Below, piece after piece: positions 28,674-36,077 of a stretch of DNA of 37,187 bases; the stretch's first letter is position 1; every line of letters begins with the position of its first letter. The DNA is from a virus. A program made the translations under genes and the position numbers. The notes below the pieces were generated by a model. It did not search any database and was not told the origin of the DNA. It saw only the letters and a list, made by a program, of their open reading frames with translations. The stretch lies in the IMG/VR virus record IMGVR_UViG_3300023223_000141, positions 1 through 37,187 of that record; one strand, written 5' to 3'.

Positions 28674-31229
28674 ATGATACGTAAGAAACAAAAACCTGAA
28701 TTAACCGGCAATACTATTAAGCGGAGAAGGCGTAGAAGTGTAGGCTTCTCTCTTATTGCCGACAGTGTGCCTGTTGTGCTGAATACTGCAGAAGATTTTG
28801 GGGCGCTTACGTTAATCAATGATGGTGACTTACAACTGTCTGCTACTGGCTCGCCTACCTCTTGGGCTATAGTTGGAGGCACAGCGTCGACACAGTATCA
28901 AATCGATAATTCTGGTATTGTCACAGCGCAGGTTGGAGCCCCTACTGGCGGAACCATTGATGTCACGGCTACAAATTCAACTGGTACAAGCCCAACAAAA
29001 GTTATTACAATTACGTCTCTCGCCAATACATATTCAGCTGGTGAAGACAATTTAGACGCTATTATTGCTGTTGGTGCTGCAGTTTCAGGCAAAACTGTCT
29101 TAGGCCGGCCGGGAGCAGAAATAGGTGGTACTGTTGCAGGTGACACAGTTGTGATTACTGTAGACTATGTTGCTACGGTTACAATCACTTCTGAAGACCC
29201 ATTAATCCCTGCTACTATCCGTAGAATTCAGTTCAATACTGGCGGTAATGTGTTGTTTGAAGATATTACGATTTCAGATAATTTCCGCGACACCATCGAT
29301 GTATCTGACAATACCGGTCTTATAACCATGACGAGTACATGCGGGTTTGTTTCCTACAACCGCGCTGATATTTCAAGTGTTCCTGTGACCGGACAATATC
29401 TTAAGGGCATCAGGGCTGATTCTGGGTCTACCATGACAGACCTGCTTATTAATAACTGTATAATTCATGATATTTCTCGCCTTGGGCCTCCACAGGTCTT
29501 TAATCAACTTATCATGAACGATAACGAGTTCTTTAATATTCTGGTTGACGGTATCACCCAAACACAAATTGGCACAGAAACAGCAGATTGGGAATTCAAA
29601 CGCAATAAGTTTGGTAAGTTCTTTGACAGTGGCGCACATTCTGACTGCGTCCAGATATTTACCGACAACATGACCCAAGACAGAACCACACGTGTATTTA
29701 TATGGGATAACTGGATAGATCCATCCGAGAACCTTGGGCTCTTTCCTAACGGTGTGCAGTTTATTTTTATCAGTGGGGCTACAAGCTTTACTTTCCAGGT
29801 AGATATCAGGGGCAACGCTTATCTTGGGGATATGGGCCAGTTTATCGGTGTCAATAATGGCGCTGGTTTTGTTGGATTTAATACTGGTATTCAAGGATTA
29901 GATAGTGGTGGTACACCAATCGGAAACAAGGCTCAGTTAACGTCTTCAGGTACTTGGGCGGCTGCTTACAATTGTACCAACGGCAAAACACTGGCAGGCC
30001 CTATATTAATTGGTCATATAGACATTAGCACAGTAAACCAAACCAATTATGAAGCAGCATTTACCGGCACAGAATTCGACAGTGACGCAACAGACAGCAG
30101 AGTTGTTTGTACACCTAAAGTCTCCGGCACACTTGACACAAGTCCTATCCAGACTGGTTTTGACTGGTACACAACTGGTGATGAGCCTCCAATATTATGG
30201 AACATTGCGTACAGTAATGTTTTGGCGACTACTATTGATGTAGGCGTTGAGACTTCGATTGCAAACGGTACGCTTTCTGGGGTGGCCACACAATCGTCTG
30301 ATGCACCGTCAGCGGCACAGATTATTGCGGGGCAGGATGAATTTGGGGCTGCCGCAGACTGGGCCGGATCTATAACTGTAACAACCCTTGGTGTTCAGTC
30401 TCTTTCATCAACTGGCTTGGTGGCAGACACAGCATACTTCTTCTATACCACACAGGTAAGCTCTTCATTTACCGGCAATGTATCTGAAGGTGGGACTGTG
30501 ACAACTGCTGCCGGGTTTACAGCCAATGCTGTTGACTTTGATGGTTCTACAGGAGTTGCTTTGACTACCGGCTTCACAGGCGGCGGCAATTCCAAACAAG
30601 GTGTATTCTCCCTGTGGTTTTATAACGATAACGCGACATGGCAGGGAACAGGAAACATATATGAGTTTGCCACATCATCAGGGACATTTGTAGACAGATT
30701 AAACTTAGCATCCAGTGGTAGGATGGTATGGACTGTTAGAACCAGTGTTCCGGCAACTATATTCACTATAACTACCTCAAATGATGCGCTAGGTAATCAG
30801 ACATGGCAACACGTCACAGGTTGGTTCGATACCACATCAGGCGTCACTACGGCAGAAATATTTGTTGACGGGGTATCTGTAGGAACAGCAACGCCAACTA
30901 CTGACGCGCTTATTGGCACTATTGGTAGAGGTGGTGTGGGGTCAAACTCATCAGGAGGATCATCCTTCCTACATAATGGAGGACAGCTTTCAGAGGTATG
31001 GGTAGAAACTACCGAAACCCTAGACATGGGGGTATCCACCAATCAGGATAAATTCAGACTTGCTGGTAAACCTGTGAGTTTGGGCGCTGACGGTTCTACA
31101 CCAACCGGAAACCAGCCAGAAGTATATTTGACAAATCCAACAGCAACGTGGCAGACTAATCAAGGAGGAGCCGGTGGTTTTACAGAATTCGGAACATTAA
31201 CTACAGCGGGCACAAGTCCAAGCGATTAG
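28674..31229 (+). CDS. Tail spike with beta-helix core and C-terminal LamG domain
   Basis: This 851-residue protein, the largest in the genome, has a basic N-terminus (IKRRRRRSVGF, about 15-25). An Ig-like segment follows at 35-110 (LQLSATGSPTSWAIVGGTAS). Residues about 115-450 show the short-strand, Asn-rich pattern of a right-handed parallel beta-helix (VLFEDITISDNF, LLINNCIIHDIS, LIMNDNEFFNI). A fibronectin III-like part follows near 510-600, then a LamG domain (about 615-800: QGVFSLWFYNDNAT, TWQHVTGWFDTTSG, EIFVDGVSVG). Beta-helix spikes usually bind and often cut surface polysaccharide; no catalytic residues can be assigned. It lacks the P22 spike head-binding domain. Confidence 0.8.
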   Translation: MIRKKQKPELTGNTIKRRRRRSVGFSLIADSVPVVLNTAEDFGALTLINDGDLQLSATGSPTSWAIVGGTASTQYQIDNSGIVTAQVGAPTGGTIDVTATNSTGTSPTKVITITSLANTYSAGEDNLDAIIAVGAAVSGKTVLGRPGAEIGGTVAGDTVVITVDYVATVTITSEDPLIPATIRRIQFNTGGNVLFEDITISDNFRDTIDVSDNTGLITMTSTCGFVSYNRADISSVPVTGQYLKGIRADSGSTMTDLLINNCIIHDISRLGPPQVFNQLIMNDNEFFNILVDGITQTQIGTETADWEFKRNKFGKFFDSGAHSDCVQIFTDNMTQDRTTRVFIWDNWIDPSENLGLFPNGVQFIFISGATSFTFQVDIRGNAYLGDMGQFIGVNNGAGFVGFNTGIQGLDSGGTPIGNKAQLTSSGTWAAAYNCTNGKTLAGPILIGHIDISTVNQTNYEAAFTGTEFDSDATDSRVVCTPKVSGTLDTSPIQTGFDWYTTGDEPPILWNIAYSNVLATTIDVGVETSIANGTLSGVATQSSDAPSAAQIIAGQDEFGAAADWAGSITVTTLGVQSLSSTGLVADTAYFFYTTQVSSSFTGNVSEGGTVTTAAGFTANAVDFDGSTGVALTTGFTGGGNSKQGVFSLWFYNDNATWQGTGNIYEFATSSGTFVDRLNLASSGRMVWTVRTSVPATIFTITTSNDALGNQTWQHVTGWFDTTSGVTTAEIFVDGVSVGTATPTTDALIGTIGRGGVGSNSSGGSSFLHNGGQLSEVWVETTETLDMGVSTNQDKFRLAGKPVSLGADGSTPTGNQPEVYLTNPTATWQTNQGGAGGFTEFGTLTTAGTSPSD

Positions 31230-31256
31230 GGGTCATTAATTTAGAAAGGAAAGACT

Positions 31257-31355
31257 ATGCCTAAACATACAAAATCTGAGAGACTGAAGAAAAAAGGTAG
31301 AAAAAAACCTTCTACAAAATCTGGGGGTACTCCCACACCACCAAAGAAAGAATAA
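31257..31355 (+). CDS. Small basic protein (32 aa)
   Basis: This 32-residue protein is preceded by GAAAGGAAAGACT. It is Lys-rich in the first half (TKSERLKKKGRKKPSTK) and ends in Pro/Thr/Lys. It overlaps the next ATG closely (TAAATG). It may be a small nucleic-acid-binding or virion protein, but nothing more can be supported. Confidence 0.5.
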   Translation: MPKHTKSERLKKKGRKKPSTKSGGTPTPPKKE

Positions 31356-31805
31356 ATGTTAACTTCCTACTTCATTTTGACATTAGCACTGCTTGCCCTT
31401 CGATCAGACTTATGGCGGAGGGCGGCTGCTTTTGTGGCTGTGAATGAACTTTTTGAAATTATTTTTTATGACGAAATGGTTGCGATAGTACAGCACCCAG
31501 ACACAAATGCGTTTTTATATTTTGCGGCCAAAGATAGTTTGCTCCTTCTTTGCTTGCTTTATTTTTGCCTTAACAAAGAAGCTGAACTATCAGAAGAACC
31601 ACCCACTGAAAGATTTATGGTAGCTTTTGGCTTTATGATACTACTCAACATGAATATTCACATATGTGTCCAGACAGGAATGTACAACTTCATCTTTGAT
31701 AATTACCAAAATATATATATGGGTATGCAAATACCACTTTGTGTAGTATTATCGATAGGTGTAGATGATGGATTTAACAGCACGAAACGGGGTCTTTATG
31801 AGTGA
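31356..31805 (+). CDS. Multi-pass membrane protein
   Basis: This 149-residue protein has about four hydrophobic segments (ILTLALLALRSDL, FAAKDSLLLLCLLYFCL, FMVAFGFMILLNMNI, MQIPLCVVLSIGV). It begins the lysis region, just before a short coiled-coil membrane protein and the endolysin. A holin or exclusion role is possible, but this size and topology are not diagnostic. Confidence 0.6.
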   Translation: MLTSYFILTLALLALRSDLWRRAAAFVAVNELFEIIFYDEMVAIVQHPDTNAFLYFAAKDSLLLLCLLYFCLNKEAELSEEPPTERFMVAFGFMILLNMNIHICVQTGMYNFIFDNYQNIYMGMQIPLCVVLSIGVDDGFNSTKRGLYE

Positions 31806-32019
31806 TAAAGCAATGGAACTTGCAAGAAAAGCACACGATTTAGCTTTGAAGGTACAAGGTGATCTAGCGGCATACCAAGTCCTTAGTTCGGAAAGACATG
31901 AAACCATAACAGAAGCCCTTAAGAATGTTACCACAAAAATTGACACTGGTAAGAATTCAATTATAGGCCTATTACTCACGGTGGTTGGTCTTATGGCGTA
32001 TGAACTGCTGATAAAGTAA
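31798..32019 (+). CDS. Holin-like/XhlA-type membrane protein
   Basis: This 73-residue protein starts at the ATG at 31798 (overlaps previous stop by 8). It has a charged helix (MELARKAHDLALKVQGDL and following) and a C-terminal membrane segment (IIGLLLTVVGLMAYELL). This N-in coiled coil plus one C-terminal membrane helix is the layout of XhlA/haemolysin-like lysis accessory proteins. The next gene, the endolysin, begins at TAATG overlap. The identification is by layout. Confidence 0.55.
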   Translation: MSDKAMELARKAHDLALKVQGDLAAYQVLSSERHETITEALKNVTTKIDTGKNSIIGLLLTVVGLMAYELLIK

Positions 32020-32399
32020 TGTTTAGCCCTCATTTCTCCAAACGTGAACTGGCTTGTCCTCTAACGGGCGAAATAAAGCTTCAGGACGGCTTTATAGACG
32101 ACCTAGAAGAGCTTCGTGTTGAATATGGTCTTCCTATGCCAGTTACTAGCGGATGCCGCTCACAGGCTCACAATGCCGTTGTAGGGGGCCATCCCCATTC
32201 CTTACACATGATAGACAACGAACATCACAACACTGATACCTGCGCGGTTGACATTTCCCGCCCTCGTGGTCCTGATTTACTTAAGCTCGTGAAGATAGCA
32301 ATTAACAAAGGCTGGAGCATTGGCGTTGCTAACACGTTTATTCATTTAGATATGAGATCAAAGTATACGAACCGACAACCAACAATATATACATACTAG
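32019..32399 (+). CDS. M15-family endolysin (peptidoglycan peptidase)
   Basis: This 126-residue protein matches phage M15 (VanY/DacC-like) peptidases. FSKRELACPLTGEIKL at the start, VTSGCRSQAHNAVVGG (42-57), HSLHM (60-64), CAVDISRP (75-82) and WSIGVANTFIHLDMR (99-113) are in family order, with H63, D78 and H109 as the likely zinc ligands. The H63 to D78 gap is longer than usual because of a short insert. It cuts stem peptides in the cell wall at the end of infection. No signal peptide is seen, so a holin must release it. Confidence 0.85.
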   Translation: MFSPHFSKRELACPLTGEIKLQDGFIDDLEELRVEYGLPMPVTSGCRSQAHNAVVGGHPHSLHMIDNEHHNTDTCAVDISRPRGPDLLKLVKIAINKGWSIGVANTFIHLDMRSKYTNRQPTIYTY

Positions 32400-32871
32400 T
32401 TGGCGGGAACAATGATTTGTTTAAAGGATAAAAACTTGTTCCCACCTCTCAATCGAGAATGGCATAACCAGCCATTAAACCCCATTGCGAAAGGCCGTGA
32501 AGCCGTGTCCCGGGGGGTGGTCCATGATAATATAACCATGTGAGTTGTTGGGGCGTTTGCGCAGACTGGTACTCTGTCATTCGCCTCAATCAACGTAAGC
32601 TCATTATTGCTTTTTATTATACAAACGTCAAGTCTTGAAAGAATTTACAGAATAATATAGTATACGCTTGATTATAGAGTTTGTGTGCGGCATGGCGGCT
32701 ATTGAGCAACCAACAAAATGCTGAGCAATGCAGGGTGGAGCGCCCTGCCATACAAATATTGTTTAGAGGTGGGAATGGCCTCCCCACGCACCAGAAATGG
32801 TATAGTAGCTTAAACAGCGAAGAGATCAAGGAACAGGGCAGCCTTGCTAAATGATTAAAGGAGAGACACAA
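32400..32871 (+). other. Non-coding gap with multiple hairpins and a promoter
   Basis: No ORF here has a ribosome site. Hairpins include GGGAACAA/TTGTTCCC (8 bp, 32405-32443), AATGGC/GCCATT (32458-32476), GCAGGG/CCCTGC (32730-32748) and GTGGG/CCCAC (32769-32787). A promoter lies at 32634-32661. The endolysin 3' end could be terminated or processed here, and the promoter's transcript begins with a structured leader of about 200 bases before the ATG at 32872. No known RNA family was recognised. Confidence 0.55.
32634..32661 (+). promoter_or_regulatory. Rightward promoter for the second lysis operon
   Basis: CTTGA (32634), TTTACAGAA (32644-32652) and TATAGT (32656-32661) occur at exactly the same offsets as in the early promoter at 2772-2799. 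Transcription should start near 32668 and read through the 32872-34844 genes. Confidence 0.6.
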
Positions 32872-33084
32872 ATGAACGAAAGAGATTTTGCGTATTGGTT
32901 GCAGGGATACTTCGAGATTAACGGAGTTGACAAGCTTTCCAAGAAACAAGTACAGGTTATCCAAAATCATCTGTCTCTTGTTATGGAAAAGAAAACGCCA
33001 GAACGACAAGGTGTTTGGTCGCCTAATTCAGTCCCTGCCTTTGGGCAGCTGCTTGGTCCACACGAAGTAACTATGACCTGCTAA
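32872..33084 (+). CDS. Small phage protein (WLQGYFE family)
   Basis: This 70-residue protein starts at ATG 32872 (AAAGGAG 9 bases upstream). The first 40 residues (RDFAYWLQGYFEINGVDKLS, QVQVIQNHLSLVM) match a common short phage and prophage family ('FxYWLQGFFE...LxxxQ...IxxHLxLV') of unknown function. It is the first gene of the second lysis transcript. The C-terminal 25 residues are variable. Confidence 0.7.
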   Translation: MNERDFAYWLQGYFEINGVDKLSKKQVQVIQNHLSLVMEKKTPERQGVWSPNSVPAFGQLLGPHEVTMTC

Positions 33085-33098
33085 AATGGAGAGACACA

Positions 33099-33320
33099 AT
33101 GAACAACAAATGGTTTATTAAATCCAAAACAATACATGGAATACTCGTGGCTATGTTGCCTGAAATCGTGGCGTTGTTCGCCGTGGTTGGTGTTCCAATG
33201 TCTGAGGATGTTATGAGTATGTTTCAGGAAACTGGCGAAATAATGTTTAGAACTATTGGCTCGCTTTATGCGGTATACGGCAGGGTGAAAGCCGATACTA
33301 GTTTAACGCTCGAAAGGTAA
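33099..33320 (+). CDS. Putative holin
   Basis: This 73-residue protein starts after GGAGAGACACA. A hydrophobic segment (GILVAMLPEIVALFAVVGV, about 15-33) and a second amphipathic one (IMFRTIGSLYAVYGRVKA) resemble the short holin family with start 'WxxSKTIWGxxV' and end 'iGxxLaiyGRvka'. It would permeabilise the inner membrane to release the endolysin. It is the best holin candidate in the window. Confidence 0.6.
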   Translation: MNNKWFIKSKTIHGILVAMLPEIVALFAVVGVPMSEDVMSMFQETGEIMFRTIGSLYAVYGRVKADTSLTLER

Positions 33321-33324
33321 AACA

Positions 33325-33687
33325 ATGAAATTCTTCTTAATGGCTGTATTGGCCTTTTCTTTAACTGCATGCGCTGGTGCTGTGCCGTGGAATGCACAGA
33401 ACTATGCTGGTATCACAGAATGGAAGCTTAAATATAAAAAGAATAATGACGGGAACTTCCAGCTTGCCAGCGTAACTTATGTTAATGGTAAAGAGTTCGG
33501 CGCTGATACTATTAAGATTGCGCTACCCGATGGTTCTATTCTTAATTTCTCTGCAGAAGATGTGAAAGCATTCCAAGGTCAGGAAGTTCGTGCTCGTGTA
33601 GAACAGGCAGTTGCTGAACAGTTTGGCGAAGTTGCCCCCGGAGTGGTAGATGCTATTCTTAAGGCTATAATCCCAGGTACTGACTAA
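33325..33687 (+). CDS. Lipoprotein
   Basis: This 120-residue protein has a lipoprotein signal: KFFLMAVLAFSLTAC with lipobox L-T-A-C and Cys16. The mature part is small and beta/helix (YVNGKEFGADTIKIALPDGS, VRARVEQAVAEQFGEVA). Spanin (Rz1) lipoproteins are usually shorter and Pro-rich, so this is not clearly one. Its location, after the holin, suggests a role in lysis or envelope change. Confidence 0.7.
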   Translation: MKFFLMAVLAFSLTACAGAVPWNAQNYAGITEWKLKYKKNNDGNFQLASVTYVNGKEFGADTIKIALPDGSILNFSAEDVKAFQGQEVRARVEQAVAEQFGEVAPGVVDAILKAIIPGTD

Positions 33688-33830
33688 TGAAAAAACCGCG
33701 CAAACCAAGAAAGGCTAAAGACTTGATCGGGGATAAAACATTCCCCGATATGCCAGAACGCCCAGAAATGCCGGACATGCCAGAACGTCCAGAAGATCCA
33801 AGGAAACCGAAAGATGTGGAAAGCTCTTAG
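33687..33830 (+). CDS. Small Pro-rich repeat protein (47 aa)
   Basis: The ATG at 33687 overlaps the previous stop (TAATG), and the stop lies inside the next gene. The product is basic, then repeats PDMPERPEM/PDMPERPED (27-base units at 33744-33770 and 33771-33797), ending PRKPKDVESS. It has no signal or membrane segment. It may be a linker or disordered binding peptide; it lies between two lipoprotein genes. An 8-bp hairpin (33726-33749) lies inside it. Confidence 0.5.
   Translation: MKKPRKPRKAKDLIGDKTFPDMPERPEMPDMPERPEDPRKPKDVESS
33726..33749 (+). promoter_or_regulatory. 8-bp hairpin inside the Pro-rich ORF
   Basis: ATCGGGGA (33726-33733) and TCCCCGAT (33742-33749) form a perfect stem with an 8-base loop. 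It lies about 65 bases before the lipoprotein start at 33814 and could tune translation or stability of that mRNA. Confidence 0.4.
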
Positions 33831-34521
33831 TATTTTGTTGCTAGTGACGGGTTGTGGTGGCGATGGTCCCTCCACCAGACCTCCACCCCCGCCTAGTGGC
33901 AAGCTGTTTGTCTTTACAGATGCTCATATTAAGAGCCTGAAAAACAGTCAATTGGTAACACCTCAGACTTGTGATATTGGACACTGTTACAAAGTCAGAT
34001 ACATTCCCACCAAAACAGGAAGCATGCATATAGGCAAAGATTTTTTACTTTCCAGAAAAGTAATGAATGCCACACTTTCCTACAAGATACGCATTCCTAA
34101 AGATTTCCAATTTACCTTTGGTGGTAAAGCTCTTGGGGTACGTCCTGAAAAAGCATCAAAGGCCGGCGCTGGTAAACCGCCTCTTGGTAGATGGAGCGCC
34201 CGGGTAATGTGGAGTAAATGGAAGGGATTAAGAACCTATACTTATCACCAGGCCATGAAAGGTCCGTTTGGAGATCATGGTCCGCGTATTAGTGAACCTG
34301 TAATCAATGATGGTAAATGGCACAATGTTGAACTGAAAGTATCTGTTGGAAATTATACGCGATTAAAAATAGATGGCGTTGTGGTTTCAGAACAAGTTCC
34401 TTTTGTTACATCATCAGCCATCGCTAAATTCTCATTCACAACATTCCACGGTGGAAATTCACTTAAGTATGCACCAACCAAAACACAGGTTTTATATTTT
34501 GCAGATATTGAGGTCAAATGA
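33814..34521 (+). CDS. Lipoprotein resembling PL14-type polysaccharide lyase
   Basis: This 235-residue protein has a lipoprotein signal (KALSILLLVTGC, Cys14) and a Pro-rich linker (STRPPPPPSGK). The body matches the beta jelly-roll of PL14/PL20-type polysaccharide lyases: LSYKIRIPKDFQF, GGKALGV, GRWSARVMWSKWKG, TYTYHQA, NDGKWHNVELKV, LKIDGVVV, FHGGNSLKYAPTKTQVLYFADI. That strand order, especially W-S-A-R-x-M-W and F-x-G-G...W/Y-A-P-x-K, is typical of the family. As a lipoprotein it would sit in the envelope, not the virion. It may cut capsule or alginate-like glycan during exit; activity is inferred. Confidence 0.65.
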   Translation: MWKALSILLLVTGCGGDGPSTRPPPPPSGKLFVFTDAHIKSLKNSQLVTPQTCDIGHCYKVRYIPTKTGSMHIGKDFLLSRKVMNATLSYKIRIPKDFQFTFGGKALGVRPEKASKAGAGKPPLGRWSARVMWSKWKGLRTYTYHQAMKGPFGDHGPRISEPVINDGKWHNVELKVSVGNYTRLKIDGVVVSEQVPFVTSSAIAKFSFTTFHGGNSLKYAPTKTQVLYFADIEVK

Positions 34522-34844
34522 CCAAAAAGCAGAAAAATATAACATGGCTTCTAGGCGTGCTGGTTAGTGTATCTGCCCTTCTGACATTCTTCTCTCAGTA
34601 TGACAGCCCCCTTGCTATGGACAGCGATATACAGGCCGTACAGGAGGAAATAGGAGAAGTCAGGCAGTTAGCCGAGGGTAACCGTATGAGGATGCTGTGG
34701 GATGATCTTAAGATACTTCAAACTAAACGCGCTATTGCCAAGATTGAAAAGAACCAGAAAATGGTTATTGACCTTGATGGACAAATATTAATGAAGAATG
34801 CTGAAATCAAATATGAGATGAGTAAGAAGAAAAGTACTGGCTGA
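34518..34844 (+). CDS. Membrane-anchored coiled-coil protein (spanin-like or regulator)
   Basis: This 108-residue protein overlaps the lyase-like gene by ATGA. One N-terminal membrane segment (ITWLLGVLVSVSALLTFF, about 8-25) is followed by a coiled coil (QAVQEEIGEVRQLAEG to KYEMSKKK). This is the layout of i-spanins such as Rz, but also of many short phage proteins; no adjacent Rz1-type overlap exists. It is the last gene of the rightward late/exit operon. Confidence 0.55.
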   Translation: MTKKQKNITWLLGVLVSVSALLTFFSQYDSPLAMDSDIQAVQEEIGEVRQLAEGNRMRMLWDDLKILQTKRAIAKIEKNQKMVIDLDGQILMKNAEIKYEMSKKKSTG

Positions 34845-34892
34845 CGCGGTGTGGGAGGTAGAGGAGGGGATACTAATCGCGCCAGCAATGCT

Positions 34893-34920
34893 ATTATATA
34901 CTAAAATATGCTTATTACAA
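34893..34920 (-). promoter_or_regulatory. Possible leftward promoter at the convergent end
   Basis: The minus strand reads TTGTAA (34920-34915), a 16-base spacer and TATAAT (34898-34893), overlapping the stop of the leftward operon. RNA from it would run antisense through the end of the rightward lysis genes. No clear bidirectional terminator is seen in the 70-base gap. Confidence 0.3.
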
Positions 34921-35286
34921 GTCTTCGCGTATTCTCAGGTAAAACCCAAGCTCACCAACATAGCGCTGGTAAATACGTGTAAGCATTTCTGAGAACTCTT
35001 CTGTTGTTAGCTTAGATGTCTGCTTTGTCCACACTTCTCTACCCATTGTAACATGAACTTTAGACGGGCAAAACTCATCCCTAAATAAATTCTCCATTTC
35101 ATTCTTGCTGTGTCCTGTAGCGTTAGACATATCCTCGGCCCACATGTGGAAGGTGCTGTTTTGAGTTATTGTGCGGCTGTTTTTCTTTTTACGCCATTCA
35201 ATGACCCAAGCATGTTTGCAGTCAAGTGCAATAATTTTGTTAGCAATGCCGCGCAGGTCTTCTGGATTTCTGGCCGTCTGTTTCAT
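34915..35286 (-). CDS. NinB-like recombination protein
   Basis: This 123-residue protein resembles lambda NinB/YbcN: SRTITQNSTFHMWAEDMS (about 37-54) parallels 'RSLxQNxxLWxxLxDVS', and TSKLTTEEFSEMLTRIYQ (near 90-107) parallels 'TSxMxxxEFAELLELI'. NinB (Orf) takes part in recombination mediator functions, helping load annealing or RecA-type proteins. As the last gene of the ERF operon it fits. Overall identity is low, so this is a motif-based call. Confidence 0.6.
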   Translation of the reverse strand: MKQTARNPEDLRGIANKIIALDCKHAWVIEWRKKKNSRTITQNSTFHMWAEDMSNATGHSKNEMENLFRDEFCPSKVHVTMGREVWTKQTSKLTTEEFSEMLTRIYQRYVGELGFYLRIREDL

Positions 35287-35546
35287 AGCTCACCTTGGCA
35301 ATGTGGACATACTTCCCGCTTGTTAGTCGTCCTGCCCAGTGGCGTTAGTATAATGTTTCTGCTGCCACCTTTGGCCCATTCACGCATTAAATACCCACGT
35401 TCAATCAGTCCGTTGACCAAGCGGAAGATATTTGCTTTTGATTTATGCCCAGTGTATGCCATGATTTCCTCATAGCTTGGGCTGTATCGCTTTTCTTGCA
35501 GCGTATCGCAGATGAAGGCGAATACCTCTTGTTGTTTAGGTGTCAT
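35283..35546 (-). CDS. LexA-type winged-helix protein with Zn knuckle
   Basis: This 87-residue protein matches the LexA N-terminal DNA-binding domain: MTPKQQEVFAFICDTLQE, YSPSYEEIMAYTGHKSKANI, FRLVNGLIERGYLMRE. It lacks the S24 peptidase domain, so it cannot be self-cleaved by RecA. The C-terminus adds a CPHC knuckle (residues 82-85). It probably regulates phage or SOS-type genes. Its ATG lies inside the end of the upstream small Zn gene, and it overlaps the NinB-like gene by 4 bases. Confidence 0.8.
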   Translation of the reverse strand: MTPKQQEVFAFICDTLQEKRYSPSYEEIMAYTGHKSKANIFRLVNGLIERGYLMREWAKGGSRNIILTPLGRTTNKREVCPHCQGEL

Positions 35547-35706
35547 GATCTGCCTTCCATTCGTTTGCCGCTTTCATCATATCAGGGCCAATTACCTTTT
35601 TCTCTCTCCCACATTTTGCGCAGGTTTTATATTGTTCAACCATGACAATTGGTCCGGTGTCTTTGAAGACATATGCTCCGTATTCCCATTTATGCCAGCA
35701 CATCAT
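35536..35706 (-). CDS. Small Zn-binding protein (56 aa)
   Basis: This 56-residue protein starts at the ATG at 35706, which overlaps the YopX stop (ATGA). MMCWHKWEYGAYV near the start and CAKCGREKKVIGP in the middle match a common short phage Zn family ('CxxxHKWEYG...CxRCGk'). It ends inside the LexA-type gene. Its role is unknown; the operon context suggests nucleic acid metabolism. Confidence 0.65.
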   Translation of the reverse strand: MMCWHKWEYGAYVFKDTGPIVMVEQYKTCAKCGREKKVIGPDMMKAANEWKADHDT

Positions 35707-36077
35707 GGCAACAAGTCCTCATTTTCGTGAATATTACCTATTACACGCAACATATCTGTGTATTGAAAAAGATACTCGAACTTCTTCCATCCTCCCCAAA
35801 ACATGGCGAGCCCTTCATGCCATTCAACAACACAACGACCGCCGTTAAGGTCGACAATATCACCCTCATATATATTTGTGCCATTCTTATCCTCTAAGCC
35901 TGTAAATTGTTCTATTACTAAATCTGGTTGAAAAGGGATAAACACTCCCGTTACTCCCATATGTGCCATTTGTGTGTTCATGCCGTCACTCAGAGCAAGA
36001 GGTGTGATCTTGTGAAGATCAATCATTTTCTTCGTATCTTCGTGCCAAGCCCTAAATTTATACCGTGAATTTTTCAT
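35703..36077 (-). CDS. YopX family protein
   Basis: This 124-residue protein matches the YopX family: FRAWHEDTKKMIDL (about 8-21), IEQFTGLEDKNGTNIYEGDIV (split near 65) and the end LRVIGNIHENEDLL. YopX proteins are widespread in phages and prophages, form decamers, and have no assigned activity. The gene overlaps the Ref-like gene upstream by 20 bases and the small Zn gene downstream by 4. Confidence 0.85.
   Translation of the reverse strand: MKNSRYKFRAWHEDTKKMIDLHKITPLALSDGMNTQMAHMGVTGVFIPFQPDLVIEQFTGLEDKNGTNIYEGDIVDLNGGRCVVEWHEGLAMFWGGWKKFEYLFQYTDMLRVIGNIHENEDLLP

Noticed and set aside
29373-29894. Minus-strand 173-residue ORF within the spike gene
   Set aside because: Antisense to a coherent beta-helix protein, no promoter or ribosome site, no recognisable family.
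34845-34914. Bidirectional terminator between the convergent operons
   Set aside because: CTGGC and GCCAG arms exist but the loop is over 30 bases with no T-run; no convincing terminator can be drawn.
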